This document shows, in pieces, positions 1 to 5,353 of a DNA stretch of 5,495 nucleotides. Both the position numbers and the translations under genes were made by a program. How positions within the stretch are numbered: the first letter of the stretch is position 1; each line of letters begins with the position of its first letter. The notes beneath the pieces are model-generated. The model saw nothing but the letters and a program-made list of their open reading frames with translations, made no database searches and was not told the DNA's origin. The stretch comes from Angelakisella sp. (GTDB lineage: Bacteria > Bacillota > Clostridia > Oscillospirales > Ruminococcaceae), in the NCBI GenBank assembly GCA_022795575.1, contig JAAWGY010000190.1, forward strand, positions 1 through 5,495, read 5' to 3'.

Positions 1-119
1 CGGTTGCGCCTGGACGCGCCTGCGGGCGCAGTAACGCGGCAGGGCGGGAAAAGACCTGGCCTGACGGCGTCAGACGGTTGTGAATACAGGTTCTAAGGAT
101 CGATTCCAAGGCGGGGACG

Positions 120-380
120 ATGCAGGAATCGGAGCAGGACGCCATGGATTCGATGGCGTACCTGGAAAAAATCGCCAGGGAGCGCTATTTAGTGGCGGGC
201 GTTTTTGGCGATATGGAGACGGAGGCCATCGACGGGGCCATGATCCTCTATGAGGCAAAGGACCTACAGGAAGCCCGGCAGATCGCCAACGACGACCCTA
301 TTATCCAGCGGGGCTTTTACCGGTGCCAGGTGTACCGGTGGAATGTGATGCTTTTATCCCAACAAACGGAAAATCAATAA
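120..380 (+). CDS. YciI-like small protein, apparently short at the N-terminus
   Basis: An 86-residue product that resembles the YciI family (ferredoxin-like alpha/beta barrel, biochemical role mostly unknown). Visible family features are the helix MAYLEKIARERYLVAG (about residues 12-27), a strand MILYEAKDLQEA (41-52), the DDP motif (58-60) followed by a Gly-Phe-Tyr turn, and a final strand with RWN (73-75). The family's usual His just before the AYLEK helix is Ser11 here; the Asp after the second strand may be Asp31. ATG 120 is the first canonical start after an in-frame TGA at 81-83, with a modest purine-rich stretch (AAGG at 108-111) upstream. The codons between 84 and 119 would encode IQVLRID, which looks like the missing first beta strand, so the annotated protein may be truncated or the gene decayed. 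It ends 21 nt before alaS and is probably co-transcribed with it. The family call is moderately secure; the function is unknown. Confidence 0.68.
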   Translation: MQESEQDAMDSMAYLEKIARERYLVAGVFGDMETEAIDGAMILYEAKDLQEARQIANDDPIIQRGFYRCQVYRWNVMLLSQQTENQ

Positions 381-401
381 AAGAAAGCGAGCGTAAAAAA
401 G

Positions 402-3038
402 ATGGAATGGACAGGACTTAACGACCTTCGGGAGCAGTTCCTCAGCTTTTTTGAGGGCAAGGCCCACACACGGCTGGCATCCTACCCCCTGGTGCCCCAG
501 GACGACGCCAGCCTGCTGCTCATCAACTCCGGCATGGCCCCCATGAAGAAGTTTTTCTTAGGGCTGGCCACCCCCCCCAACAAGCGTGTCACCACCTGCC
601 AGAAGTGCATCCGCACCCCGGACATCGAAAATGTTGGCAAAACCGCCCGCCACGGCACCTACTTTGAGATGCTGGGCAACTTCTCCTTTGGCGACTACTT
701 TAAGCACGAAGCCACCGCCTGGGCCTGGGAGTTTTTGACCGGGGTGCTCCAGATCCCCAAGGAAAAGCTCTATATCTCGGTGTTTGAGAGCGACGACGAG
801 GCCTGGGATATCTGGGTGAAGGAGGTGGGCATCGACCCCAGCCACATGGTGCGGTTTGGCCGGGAGGATAACTTTTGGGAGATCGGCTCCGGCCCCTGCG
901 GCCCCTGCTCCGAGATCTACTTTGACCGGGGCCCCGACAAGGGCTGCGGCAAAGCGGACTGCCACGTGGGCTGCGACTGCGACCGCTTTATGGAGGTCTG
1001 GAACCTGGTCTTCAGCCAGTTCGATTCCGACGGCGCCGGCAACTACACCCCCATGGCCCACCCCAACATCGATACCGGCATGGGGCTGGAGCGGCTGGCC
1101 TGCGTGATGCAGGGGGTGGACAACCTCTTTGAGGTGGACACCGTCCAGAACATCATGAAGCACATCAGCGACATCGCCGGGGTGGCCTACCACGACGACC
1201 TCCACAAGGATATCTCGCTGCGGGTGATCACCGACCATGTCCGCAGCACCACCATGATGATCGGCGACGGGGTGGTGCCCCAAAACGAGGGCCGTGGCTA
1301 CGTGCTGCGCCGCCTCCTCCGCCGCGCCGCCCGCCACGGCCGGCTTTTGGGCATCAAGGAGCCCTTCCTGTACCAGGTGGCGGATACCGTTATCCGGGAG
1401 AACAAAACCGCCTACCCCGAGCTGGTCCAAAACCGGGACTACATCGTCAAGGTCATCCGGATGGAGGAGGAGCGGTTTGCCCGCACCATCGACGCCGGGC
1501 TGGAGCAGGTAAACGACATCATCGAGGCCCTTACCGCCAAGGGGGAGAAGGTCTTCCCCGGGGCCGACGCCTTCCGGCTCTACGACACCTGCGGCTTCCC
1601 CATCGACCTCACCAAGGAGATCTGCGCCGAGCGGGGGCTGACGGTGGACGAGGAGGGCTACAAGGCCAACATGGAGGAGCAGCGCACCCGTGCCCGGGAG
1701 GCCCGGAAGGCCCTGGGGGATCTGGGCTGGACCGAGGACGCCCTCAAGGACATGGACATCACCACCCGGTTTGTGGGGTACGACCGGATGGAGGGGGAGG
1801 CCGCCATCCTGGCCATGATCGCCGGGGACGAGCTGGCCGACACCATCGGGGACGGGGAGGAGGCCACGGTGGTGCTGGACGAAACCCCCTTCTACGCCGA
1901 GATGGGCGGGCAGATCGGGGACACCGGCGTCATTACCAGCGGCTCCGCCGTCTTTGAAGTCACCGACTGCCGCAAGAGCCCCACCGGCCACTTTGTCCAC
2001 ATTGGCCGGATGAAGACCGGCGTACTCTCCGCCGGGGACCGGGTGACGGCCACGGTGGACCGGGACCGCCGGGCCTCCATTATGCGCAACCACTCCTCCT
2101 GCCACCTGCTCCAGGCGGCGCTACAGCAGGTGCTGGGGGCCCACGTCCATCAGGCCGGTTCCTATGTGGACGACAAGATCTGCCGCTTTGACTTCTCCCA
2201 CTTTTCCGCCATGACCGAGGAGGAGCTGAAAAAGACCGAGCGGCTGGTCAACGAGATGATCCTGGAGGCCAACCCCGTCACCGCAACCGAAATGCCCCTG
2301 GAGGAGGCCCAAAAGATGGGGGCCATGGCCCTCTTTGGGGAGAAGTACGGGGACACCGTCCGGGTGGTGGACATGAACAAGCGGTCCATCGAGTTCTGCG
2401 GCGGCACCCATGTTGACAACACCGCCAAGCTGGGGCTGTTCCGCATCCTCAAGGAATCCTCGGTGGCCGCCGGTATCCGCCGCATCGAGGCCACCACCGG
2501 CTGGGGGGTGCTGAGCTACATGGACGAGACGGCGGGGATCCTTTCCGCCGCCGCCCAGTCCCTTAAGCTGGGCAACCCCAGCGAGCTGGTGGAAAAGACC
2601 ACCCAGCTGGCGGCCGAGCTCAAGGCCAAGGACCGGAAAATCGCCGAGGAGGAGCAGAAGCTGGCCGCCATGCAGGTGGACGGCATCCTGGCCGGGGCCA
2701 AGGCGGTGGGGGGCGTGAAGCTGCTGAAGGCCGCGCTGGCCGGGCAGAAGCCGGACGCTCTGCGGACCATCTGCGACGCTGTCCGGGCCAAGGAGCCTGC
2801 CGCGGTGGCGGTGCTGACCTCGCTGACCGAGGGGAAGGGCACCATCTGCGTGGCCTGCGGCGCCGACGCCGTGGCTGCCGGGGCCAATGCCGGTAAGTTA
2901 GTCAAGGCCCTTTGCGCCCTCACCGGGGGGAGCGGCGGCGGGCGTCCGGACAGCGCTATGGGGAGCGCCAAGGACGTGGCCAAGCTGGGGGAGGTCCTGG
3001 AGAAGGCGGAGGAAGCGCTACAGCCGCTGCTGAAATAA
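402..3038 (+). CDS. alaS: Alanyl-tRNA synthetase (AlaRS)
   Basis: Cytoplasmic class II synthetase that charges tRNA-Ala with alanine using ATP and hydrolyses mischarged Ser/Gly-tRNA-Ala. At 878 residues it is full length for bacteria. The N-terminal catalytic domain (about 1-240) starts MEWTGLNDLR and carries the class II GTYFEMLGNFSFGDYFK stretch (85-101) and GMGLERL. An added cysteine cluster (C156, C159, C172, C177, C181, C183) fits the clostridial AlaRS type. The tRNA-recognition region follows to about 455. The editing domain keeps all four zinc ligands, H564 and H568 (as HSSCH) plus C666 and H670 (as CGGTH). A coiled-coil-like segment (about 730-765) leads into the DHHA1/C-Ala domain with a glycine-rich GGSGGGRPD at 842-850. 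The start matches family alignments, although 381-401 has no good Shine-Dalgarno, so translation may depend on coupling to the upstream gene. No T-box leader fits in the 21-nt gap. Confidence 0.98.
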   Translation: MEWTGLNDLREQFLSFFEGKAHTRLASYPLVPQDDASLLLINSGMAPMKKFFLGLATPPNKRVTTCQKCIRTPDIENVGKTARHGTYFEMLGNFSFGDYFKHEATAWAWEFLTGVLQIPKEKLYISVFESDDEAWDIWVKEVGIDPSHMVRFGREDNFWEIGSGPCGPCSEIYFDRGPDKGCGKADCHVGCDCDRFMEVWNLVFSQFDSDGAGNYTPMAHPNIDTGMGLERLACVMQGVDNLFEVDTVQNIMKHISDIAGVAYHDDLHKDISLRVITDHVRSTTMMIGDGVVPQNEGRGYVLRRLLRRAARHGRLLGIKEPFLYQVADTVIRENKTAYPELVQNRDYIVKVIRMEEERFARTIDAGLEQVNDIIEALTAKGEKVFPGADAFRLYDTCGFPIDLTKEICAERGLTVDEEGYKANMEEQRTRAREARKALGDLGWTEDALKDMDITTRFVGYDRMEGEAAILAMIAGDELADTIGDGEEATVVLDETPFYAEMGGQIGDTGVITSGSAVFEVTDCRKSPTGHFVHIGRMKTGVLSAGDRVTATVDRDRRASIMRNHSSCHLLQAALQQVLGAHVHQAGSYVDDKICRFDFSHFSAMTEEELKKTERLVNEMILEANPVTATEMPLEEAQKMGAMALFGEKYGDTVRVVDMNKRSIEFCGGTHVDNTAKLGLFRILKESSVAAGIRRIEATTGWGVLSYMDETAGILSAAAQSLKLGNPSELVEKTTQLAAELKAKDRKIAEEEQKLAAMQVDGILAGAKAVGGVKLLKAALAGQKPDALRTICDAVRAKEPAAVAVLTSLTEGKGTICVACGADAVAAGANAGKLVKALCALTGGSGGGRPDSAMGSAKDVAKLGEVLEKAEEALQPLLK

Positions 3039-3045
3039 ACGCAAG

Positions 3046-3075
3046 CCGGGGCCGCGCCGGGGGGGCGTGGCCCGG
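3046..3075 (+). other. GC-rich hairpin between alaS and the HIT gene
   Basis: The arms 3046-3058 and 3064-3075 pair over 12 base pairs, including one G-T wobble and one bulged G, around a 5-nt loop. No T-tract follows, so it is not a classical terminator. It sits 7 nt before the strong AGGAGG of the next gene. It could stabilise or process the transcript or tune expression of the downstream gene; that role is inference. Confidence 0.5.
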
Positions 3076-3082
3076 ATGACAA

Positions 3083-3088
3083 AGGAGG
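3083..3088 (+). promoter_or_regulatory. Ribosome binding site that fixes the HIT start
   Basis: A perfect AGGAGG lies 8 nt before ATG 3097. This rules out the in-frame GTG at 3067, which lies inside the intercistronic hairpin and would add ten residues not seen in the family. Confidence 0.85.
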
Positions 3089-3096
3089 TTTTCGCC

Positions 3097-3441
3097 ATGT
3101 CTGACTGCATCTTCTGCAAAATCATTGGGGGGGAGATTCCCTCCACCAAGGTTTACGAGGACGACAAGTGTCTGGCCTTCCGGGACCTGGATCCCAAGGC
3201 CCCCACCCATATCTTAGTGATTCCCAAGGAGCACATCCAGAGCGTGGATGCTGTTACGCTGGAGAACAGCGGGGTGGTGGCGCATATCTTTACGGTGATC
3301 CCGGGGATTATGCGGGAGCTGGGGATTACCGGGGGGTACCGGGTGATTACCAACATTGGGGCGGATGCCGGGCAGACGGTGCCCCACCTGCACTTCCACG
3401 TGCTGGGTGGGAAGGAGATGGGCTGGAGCCCGGCGGGCTAA
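3097..3441 (+). CDS. Histidine triad (HIT/HINT-like) nucleotide-binding hydrolase
   Basis: A 114-residue soluble protein of the HIT superfamily, which binds purine nucleotides and hydrolyses phosphoramidates such as AMP-amines, aminoacyl-AMP or, in some branches, dinucleoside polyphosphates. The N-terminus MSDCIFCKIIGGEIPS has the CX2C pair (C4, C7) that with two histidines binds zinc in many members. The core follows (YEDDKCLAFRDLDPKAPTH, then IPKEH), and the signature H-L-H-F-H-V at 97-102 contains the nucleotide-binding triad, with H99 the expected nucleophile. The end GWSPAG at the C-terminus is typical and the length matches the HINT branch. The gene follows alaS by 58 nt in the same direction and is probably in the same transcript, with the 17-bp hairpin at 3573-3619 as the likely end. 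The substrate cannot be read from sequence; the neighbourhood with an aminoacyl-AMP-forming enzyme is suggestive only. Confidence 0.95.
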   Translation: MSDCIFCKIIGGEIPSTKVYEDDKCLAFRDLDPKAPTHILVIPKEHIQSVDAVTLENSGVVAHIFTVIPGIMRELGITGGYRVITNIGADAGQTVPHLHFHVLGGKEMGWSPAG

Positions 3442-3485
3442 GCAGCCGCTAACCGCCAGGCCCGCAGGGCGCCAAAAGTTTCGGT

Positions 3486-3550
3486 CAAGCCTTTTCAAAG
3501 GCTTGCAGAGTCCAGAGACAGAGTCTCTGGTCGCTCCCCGCAGGGAGCGA
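3486..3550. repeat. Cluster of three adjacent perfect hairpins, probable interspersed intergenic element
   Basis: Three perfect inverted repeats lie almost end to end. They are CAAGCCTTT/AAAGGCTTG (3486-3494 with 3497-3505), CCAGAGAC/GTCTCTGG (3512-3519 with 3523-3530, loop AGA), and TCGCTCCC/GGGAGCGA (3531-3538 with 3543-3550, loop CGCA). Only six unpaired bases separate the first two and none separate the last two. No T-run follows any of them, so they are not ordinary terminators. I recall similar triple-hairpin spacers between genes of gut Clostridia, but I could not check this. Both strands would fold equally well. Confidence 0.65.
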
Positions 3551-3572
3551 AATTCCCCAGGGCGACTATCAC

Positions 3573-3619
3573 AACGGCAGGGCTTGTGCCAAAGCGCACG
3601 GGCCCTGCCGTTCTATTTT
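3573..3619 (+). terminator. Rho-independent terminator of the alaS-HIT transcription unit
   Basis: The arms 3573-3589 and 3596-3612 pair over 17 base pairs, two of them T-G wobbles (U-G in RNA), around a 6-nt loop CAAAGC. The tail TCTATTTTA follows at once. The stem is very GC-rich at its centre (CGGCAGGGC/GCCCTGCCG). The position 131 nt after the HIT stop, beyond the hairpin cluster, leaves a long 3' untranslated region. The reverse strand gives the same stem but only TTGTGATAG as a tail, so the plus strand is the likely one. Confidence 0.8.
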
Positions 3620-3628
3620 AGGCCGTCA

Positions 3629-3716
3629 GGCCGCGGTTTTGTACAGCTGCTTTTGGGTGAGGCTGGGGCCAATGGCAGTTTTCCGCCCGACTGACCAGGA
3701 AGCGCAAACCGCGGCC
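3629..3716. repeat. 11-bp perfect inverted repeat enclosing 66 nt
   Basis: GGCCGCGGTTT at 3629-3639 is matched exactly by AAACCGCGGCC at 3706-3716. Inside, AGCTGC (3645-3650) can pair with GCAGTT (3675-3680) through one G-T wobble, so a nested fold is possible. No convincing coding frame is present. It could be a small structured RNA, a folded intergenic repeat or the remnant of a small mobile element; the sequence does not decide. Confidence 0.45.
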
Positions 3717-3740
3717 GGGGTTAGGAGCAGCCGCTATCTC

Positions 3741-3792
3741 CCCAAAACAGCCCGCTGCGCGCCGCAGGCGCTGTAAGCGGGCGCATTTTGGG
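3741..3792. repeat. Two-part hairpin in the intergenic region
   Basis: CCCAAAA (3741-3747) pairs with TTTTGGG (3786-3792). After a small internal loop, GCCCGCT (3750-3756) pairs with AGCGGGC (3776-3782), and a GCGC/GCGC tip (3757-3760 with 3768-3771) can close the top. It has the shape of a structured repeat unit. The stretch 3793-3840 after it is C-rich and shows nothing else I can name. Confidence 0.4.
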
Positions 3793-3840
3793 ACCACCAG
3801 CCTAAAAGCCCTTCCGCCCCCACACACCCCATCCATACCG

Positions 3841-3872
3841 CTTAGAGCCTGTCCAAGAGCTCCGCCGCCTGA
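3841..3872 (+). repeat. Short or truncated copy of the repeat found at the right end of the window
   Basis: This 32-nt stretch matches 5354-5391 in the same orientation. A first block of 23 nt (3841-3863) has 19 identities, then the right-end copy has 6 extra bases, then GCCGCCTGA is identical in both (3864-3872 and 5383-5391). The palindromic body that follows in the right-end copy is absent here, so this looks like a relic or a shorter family member. It lies about 60 nt upstream of the mrp promoter. Confidence 0.6.
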
Positions 3873-3927
3873 CAGCCACCGGCCTTTCTCAAGCAAAAGG
3901 ATTGATAACCGGCGTTTGCTCCAAATA

Positions 3928-3951
3928 CCTGTCGGTTGACAAACCGGCAGG
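3928..3951. promoter_or_regulatory. 10-bp dyad covering the -35 box, candidate operator
   Basis: CCTGTCGGTT (3928-3937) and AACCGGCAGG (3942-3951) form an inverted repeat with one T-G wobble position around a 4-nt centre. The centre and inner arm contain the -35 hexamer. A further AACCGGC occurs at 3907-3913 in the same orientation as the right arm, 35 nt upstream. A repressor bound here would block RNA polymerase. The regulator is unknown and not encoded in the window. Confidence 0.45.
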
Positions 3952-3964
3952 GAAGGCCTATACT
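3936..3964 (+). promoter_or_regulatory. Sigma-A-type promoter of the mrp operon
   Basis: A consensus TTGACA (-35, 3936-3941) is separated by 17 bp from TATACT (-10, 3959-3964). Transcription would start near 3971 and give a leader of about 54 nt. A second TATAAT at 3964-3969 has no -35 at proper spacing. The longer in-frame ORF that begins at 3902 runs through this promoter, which argues that its first 41 codons are not translated. Confidence 0.82.
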
Positions 3965-3972
3965 ATAATCAG

Positions 3973-3992
3973 AGTATACCGCAATAGTATAC
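3973..3992 (+). promoter_or_regulatory. AGTATAC direct repeats at the expected transcription start, candidate operator
   Basis: AGTATAC occurs at 3973-3979 and 3986-3992, 13 nt apart. The reverse complement of AGTATA is the TATACT of the -10 box itself (3959-3964), giving three related half-sites across promoter and start region. That layout is common for repressor sites. No specific regulator family can be named from this. Confidence 0.4.
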
Positions 3993-4010
3993 AAGGCAAA
4001 AACGAACAAA

Positions 4011-4015
4011 AGGAG
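4011..4015 (+). promoter_or_regulatory. Ribosome binding site that fixes the mrp start
   Basis: AGGAG lies 9 nt before ATG 4025. It supports this start over the upstream in-frame ATG at 3902, which precedes the promoter. Confidence 0.8.
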
Positions 4016-4024
4016 CGAGAAGGA

Positions 4025-4867
4025 ATGTCCAATACACCGGAGGGCTGCACCCACGACTGCGGGAGCTGCGGCCAGAATTGCGGGGAGCGAAAGCAGGATC
4101 CGCAGAGCTTTTTGGAAAAGCCCCATGAGCTCAGCCAGATCAAACGGGTGATCGGGGTGGTATCCGGCAAGGGGGGCGTGGGGAAATCCCTTGTGACAAG
4201 CATGATGGCGGTGCTGCTGAACCGCCGGGGCCACAAGACCGCCATCCTGGACGCGGACGTCACCGGCCCCTCCATCCCCAAGGCCTTTGGCATCCGGGAA
4301 AAGGCCCAGGGCAGTGAGGCCGGGCTCTTCCCCGGCCGCAGCAAAACCGGTATCGGGGTGATGTCGGTGAATATGCTGCTGGAGGAGGAGACCACCCCCG
4401 TGATCTGGCGGGGGCCGGTGATCGCCGGGGTGGTAAAGCAGTTCTGGACCGACGTGATCTGGGACGAGGTGGACTTCCTGTTTGTGGATATGCCCCCGGG
4501 AACCGGGGACGTGCCGCTTACCGTTTTCCAGTCGATCCCCCTGGACGGCATCATCGTTGTAACCTCCCCGCAGGAGCTGGTATCGGTGATTGTGGAAAAG
4601 GCGGTGCGGATGGCGGAGATGATGAACATCCCCATCCTGGGGCTGGTGGAAAACATGAGCTACGCCGTCTGCCCCGACTGCGGCAAGGAGATCCGGGTGT
4701 TTGGAGAAAGCCACCTGGAGGAGGTCGCAGCCCGGCACGGGCTGGCGGTGCTGGGGCGGCTGCCGATGGATCCGGCCTTGGCCAGGGTAGTGGACCAGGG
4801 CGTGGTGGAGCTGTTTGAGGGCAGCTGGCTGGATGCCGCCGCGGAAAAGCTGGAGGGGTTGGCATGA
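4025..4867 (+). CDS. Mrp/NBP35-family P-loop ATPase, probable Fe-S cluster carrier
   Basis: A 280-residue cytoplasmic ATPase of the ParA/MinD-type Mrp/NBP35 family (ApbC-like), whose members bind [4Fe-4S] clusters between two subunits and pass them to target proteins. The N-terminal tail has four cysteines in CX3CX2CX3C spacing (C8, C12, C15, C19), distinct from the wider ferredoxin-like spacing of eukaryotic Nbp35. The deviant Walker A motif GKGGVGKS is at 48-55 with the signature lysine K49. LDADVTGPSIP and then VDMPPGTGD follow as the switch/Walker B elements. The CX2C pair C216/C219 (CPDCG) is the expected bridging cluster site. The length is normal for the clostridial form. It is the first gene after a strong promoter with operator-like repeats, and its stop overlaps the start of the next gene (ATGA). 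The family call is firm; the cluster-transfer role and client are inferred. Confidence 0.93.
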   Translation: MSNTPEGCTHDCGSCGQNCGERKQDPQSFLEKPHELSQIKRVIGVVSGKGGVGKSLVTSMMAVLLNRRGHKTAILDADVTGPSIPKAFGIREKAQGSEAGLFPGRSKTGIGVMSVNMLLEEETTPVIWRGPVIAGVVKQFWTDVIWDEVDFLFVDMPPGTGDVPLTVFQSIPLDGIIVVTSPQELVSVIVEKAVRMAEMMNIPILGLVENMSYAVCPDCGKEIRVFGESHLEEVAARHGLAVLGRLPMDPALARVVDQGVVELFEGSWLDAAAEKLEGLA

Positions 4868-5325
4868 CGGGGGCGGAGGCGAAAGGGGAGCTGGCCCGGC
4901 ACAACTTTGAGGACGGGTGCAACTGCTGCCAGGCGGTGCTGCTGGCCTTTGCGCCGGAGTGCGGGCTGGACCGGGAGACAGCGCTGCGTCTGGCGTCCTC
5001 CTTTGGGGGCGGCTTTGGACGGATGCGGGAGCTCTGCGGCGCGGTTTCCGGCGCCGGGATGGTGTTAGGGCTGCTGCGGGGCTACACCGACCTTTCCGGC
5101 AAGGAGGAGAAGCAGGGGCACTACGAGGTGATCCAGACGCTTTGCAGCCGGTTTACCCAGGAGCAGGGACACCTGCGGTGCGGGGATCTTTTGGAAAAGC
5201 TGGCAGGGGAGCCCGGGCCGGAGCCGGGGGACCGCACGCCGGAGTACTACAAGGCGCGGCCCTGCGGCAGGCTTGTGGCCTGCGCGGCGCGGCTGGCGGC
5301 AGAGGCCCTGGAGGCAGAGGGGTAA
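4864..5325 (+). CDS. C_GCAxxG_C_C family protein, putative redox or metal-binding protein
   Basis: A 153-residue protein with no signal peptide or membrane segment. It matches the C_GCAxxG_C_C family, named for its cysteine pattern and common in anaerobic bacteria and archaea; its biochemical function is not established. Visible elements are the N-terminal DGCNCCQAVLLAFA (C19, C21, C22), then LASSFGGGFGR (43-53), CGAVSGAGMVLGL (C58 onward), CGDLL (C106) and the C-terminal pair C134/C140. C33 and C94 bring the total to nine cysteines. The family's usual Asn-Cys-Ala-Gln is Asn-Cys-Cys-Gln here, adding one cysteine. The start overlaps the mrp stop by four bases, and GGAGG (4852-4856) sits 7 nt before the ATG, so both are translated together. 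Tight coupling to an Fe-S carrier suggests it may receive a cluster; that is inference. Confidence 0.88.
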   Translation: MTGAEAKGELARHNFEDGCNCCQAVLLAFAPECGLDRETALRLASSFGGGFGRMRELCGAVSGAGMVLGLLRGYTDLSGKEEKQGHYEVIQTLCSRFTQEQGHLRCGDLLEKLAGEPGPEPGDRTPEYYKARPCGRLVACAARLAAEALEAEG

Positions 5326-5353
5326 GCTCCCCGCCGACAAAAGCATTGGCCTG

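Noticed and set aside
61..73. Small hairpin CTGAC/GTCAG as a terminator upstream of the YciI-like gene
   Set aside because: A 5-bp stem with a 3-nt loop and no T-tract is too weak to support a terminator.
1..96. Possible C-terminal tail of an upstream gene ending at TAA 94-96
   Set aside because: The frame is open from the window edge, but about 31 codons with no recognisable motif are too few; the frame ending at TGA 81-83 is equally open.
381..401. T-box riboswitch for alaS
   Set aside because: Only 21 nt separate the upstream gene from alaS, and 1-119 shows no T-box core or antiterminator.
558..2105. A 515-codon open frame on the minus strand inside alaS
   Set aside because: It is the antisense shadow of a GC-rich gene with strong third-position bias; its product is low-complexity in Gly, Val, Leu, His and Asp and resembles no family.
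3067..3096. A ten-residue extension of the HIT protein from GTG 3067
   Set aside because: The start lies in the GC-rich hairpin, and AGGAGG at 3083-3088 clearly serves ATG 3097.
3356..3694. A 112-codon plus-strand ORF overlapping the end of the HIT gene
   Set aside because: It is out of frame with the HIT gene and then reads through the hairpin cluster and the terminator.
3618..3896. A 92-codon minus-strand ORF in the intergenic region
   Set aside because: It runs through the inverted repeats and the two-part hairpin, is rich in Arg/Gly/Ala as expected from chance GC-rich frames, and matches no family I know.
3902..4024. A 41-residue N-terminal extension of the mrp product from ATG 3902
   Set aside because: The stretch contains the consensus promoter and operator-like repeats, lacks a ribosome site at 3902, and family members start at the equivalent of ATG 4025, which has AGGAG upstream.
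3441..4024. CRISPR array or tRNA gene in the long intergenic stretch
   Set aside because: No regularly spaced identical repeats and no cloverleaf or T-arm consensus could be found by eye.
5319..5332. GGGG/CCCC stem over the last stop codon as a terminator
   Set aside because: Only four base pairs and no T-tract; the larger palindrome downstream is a better candidate.
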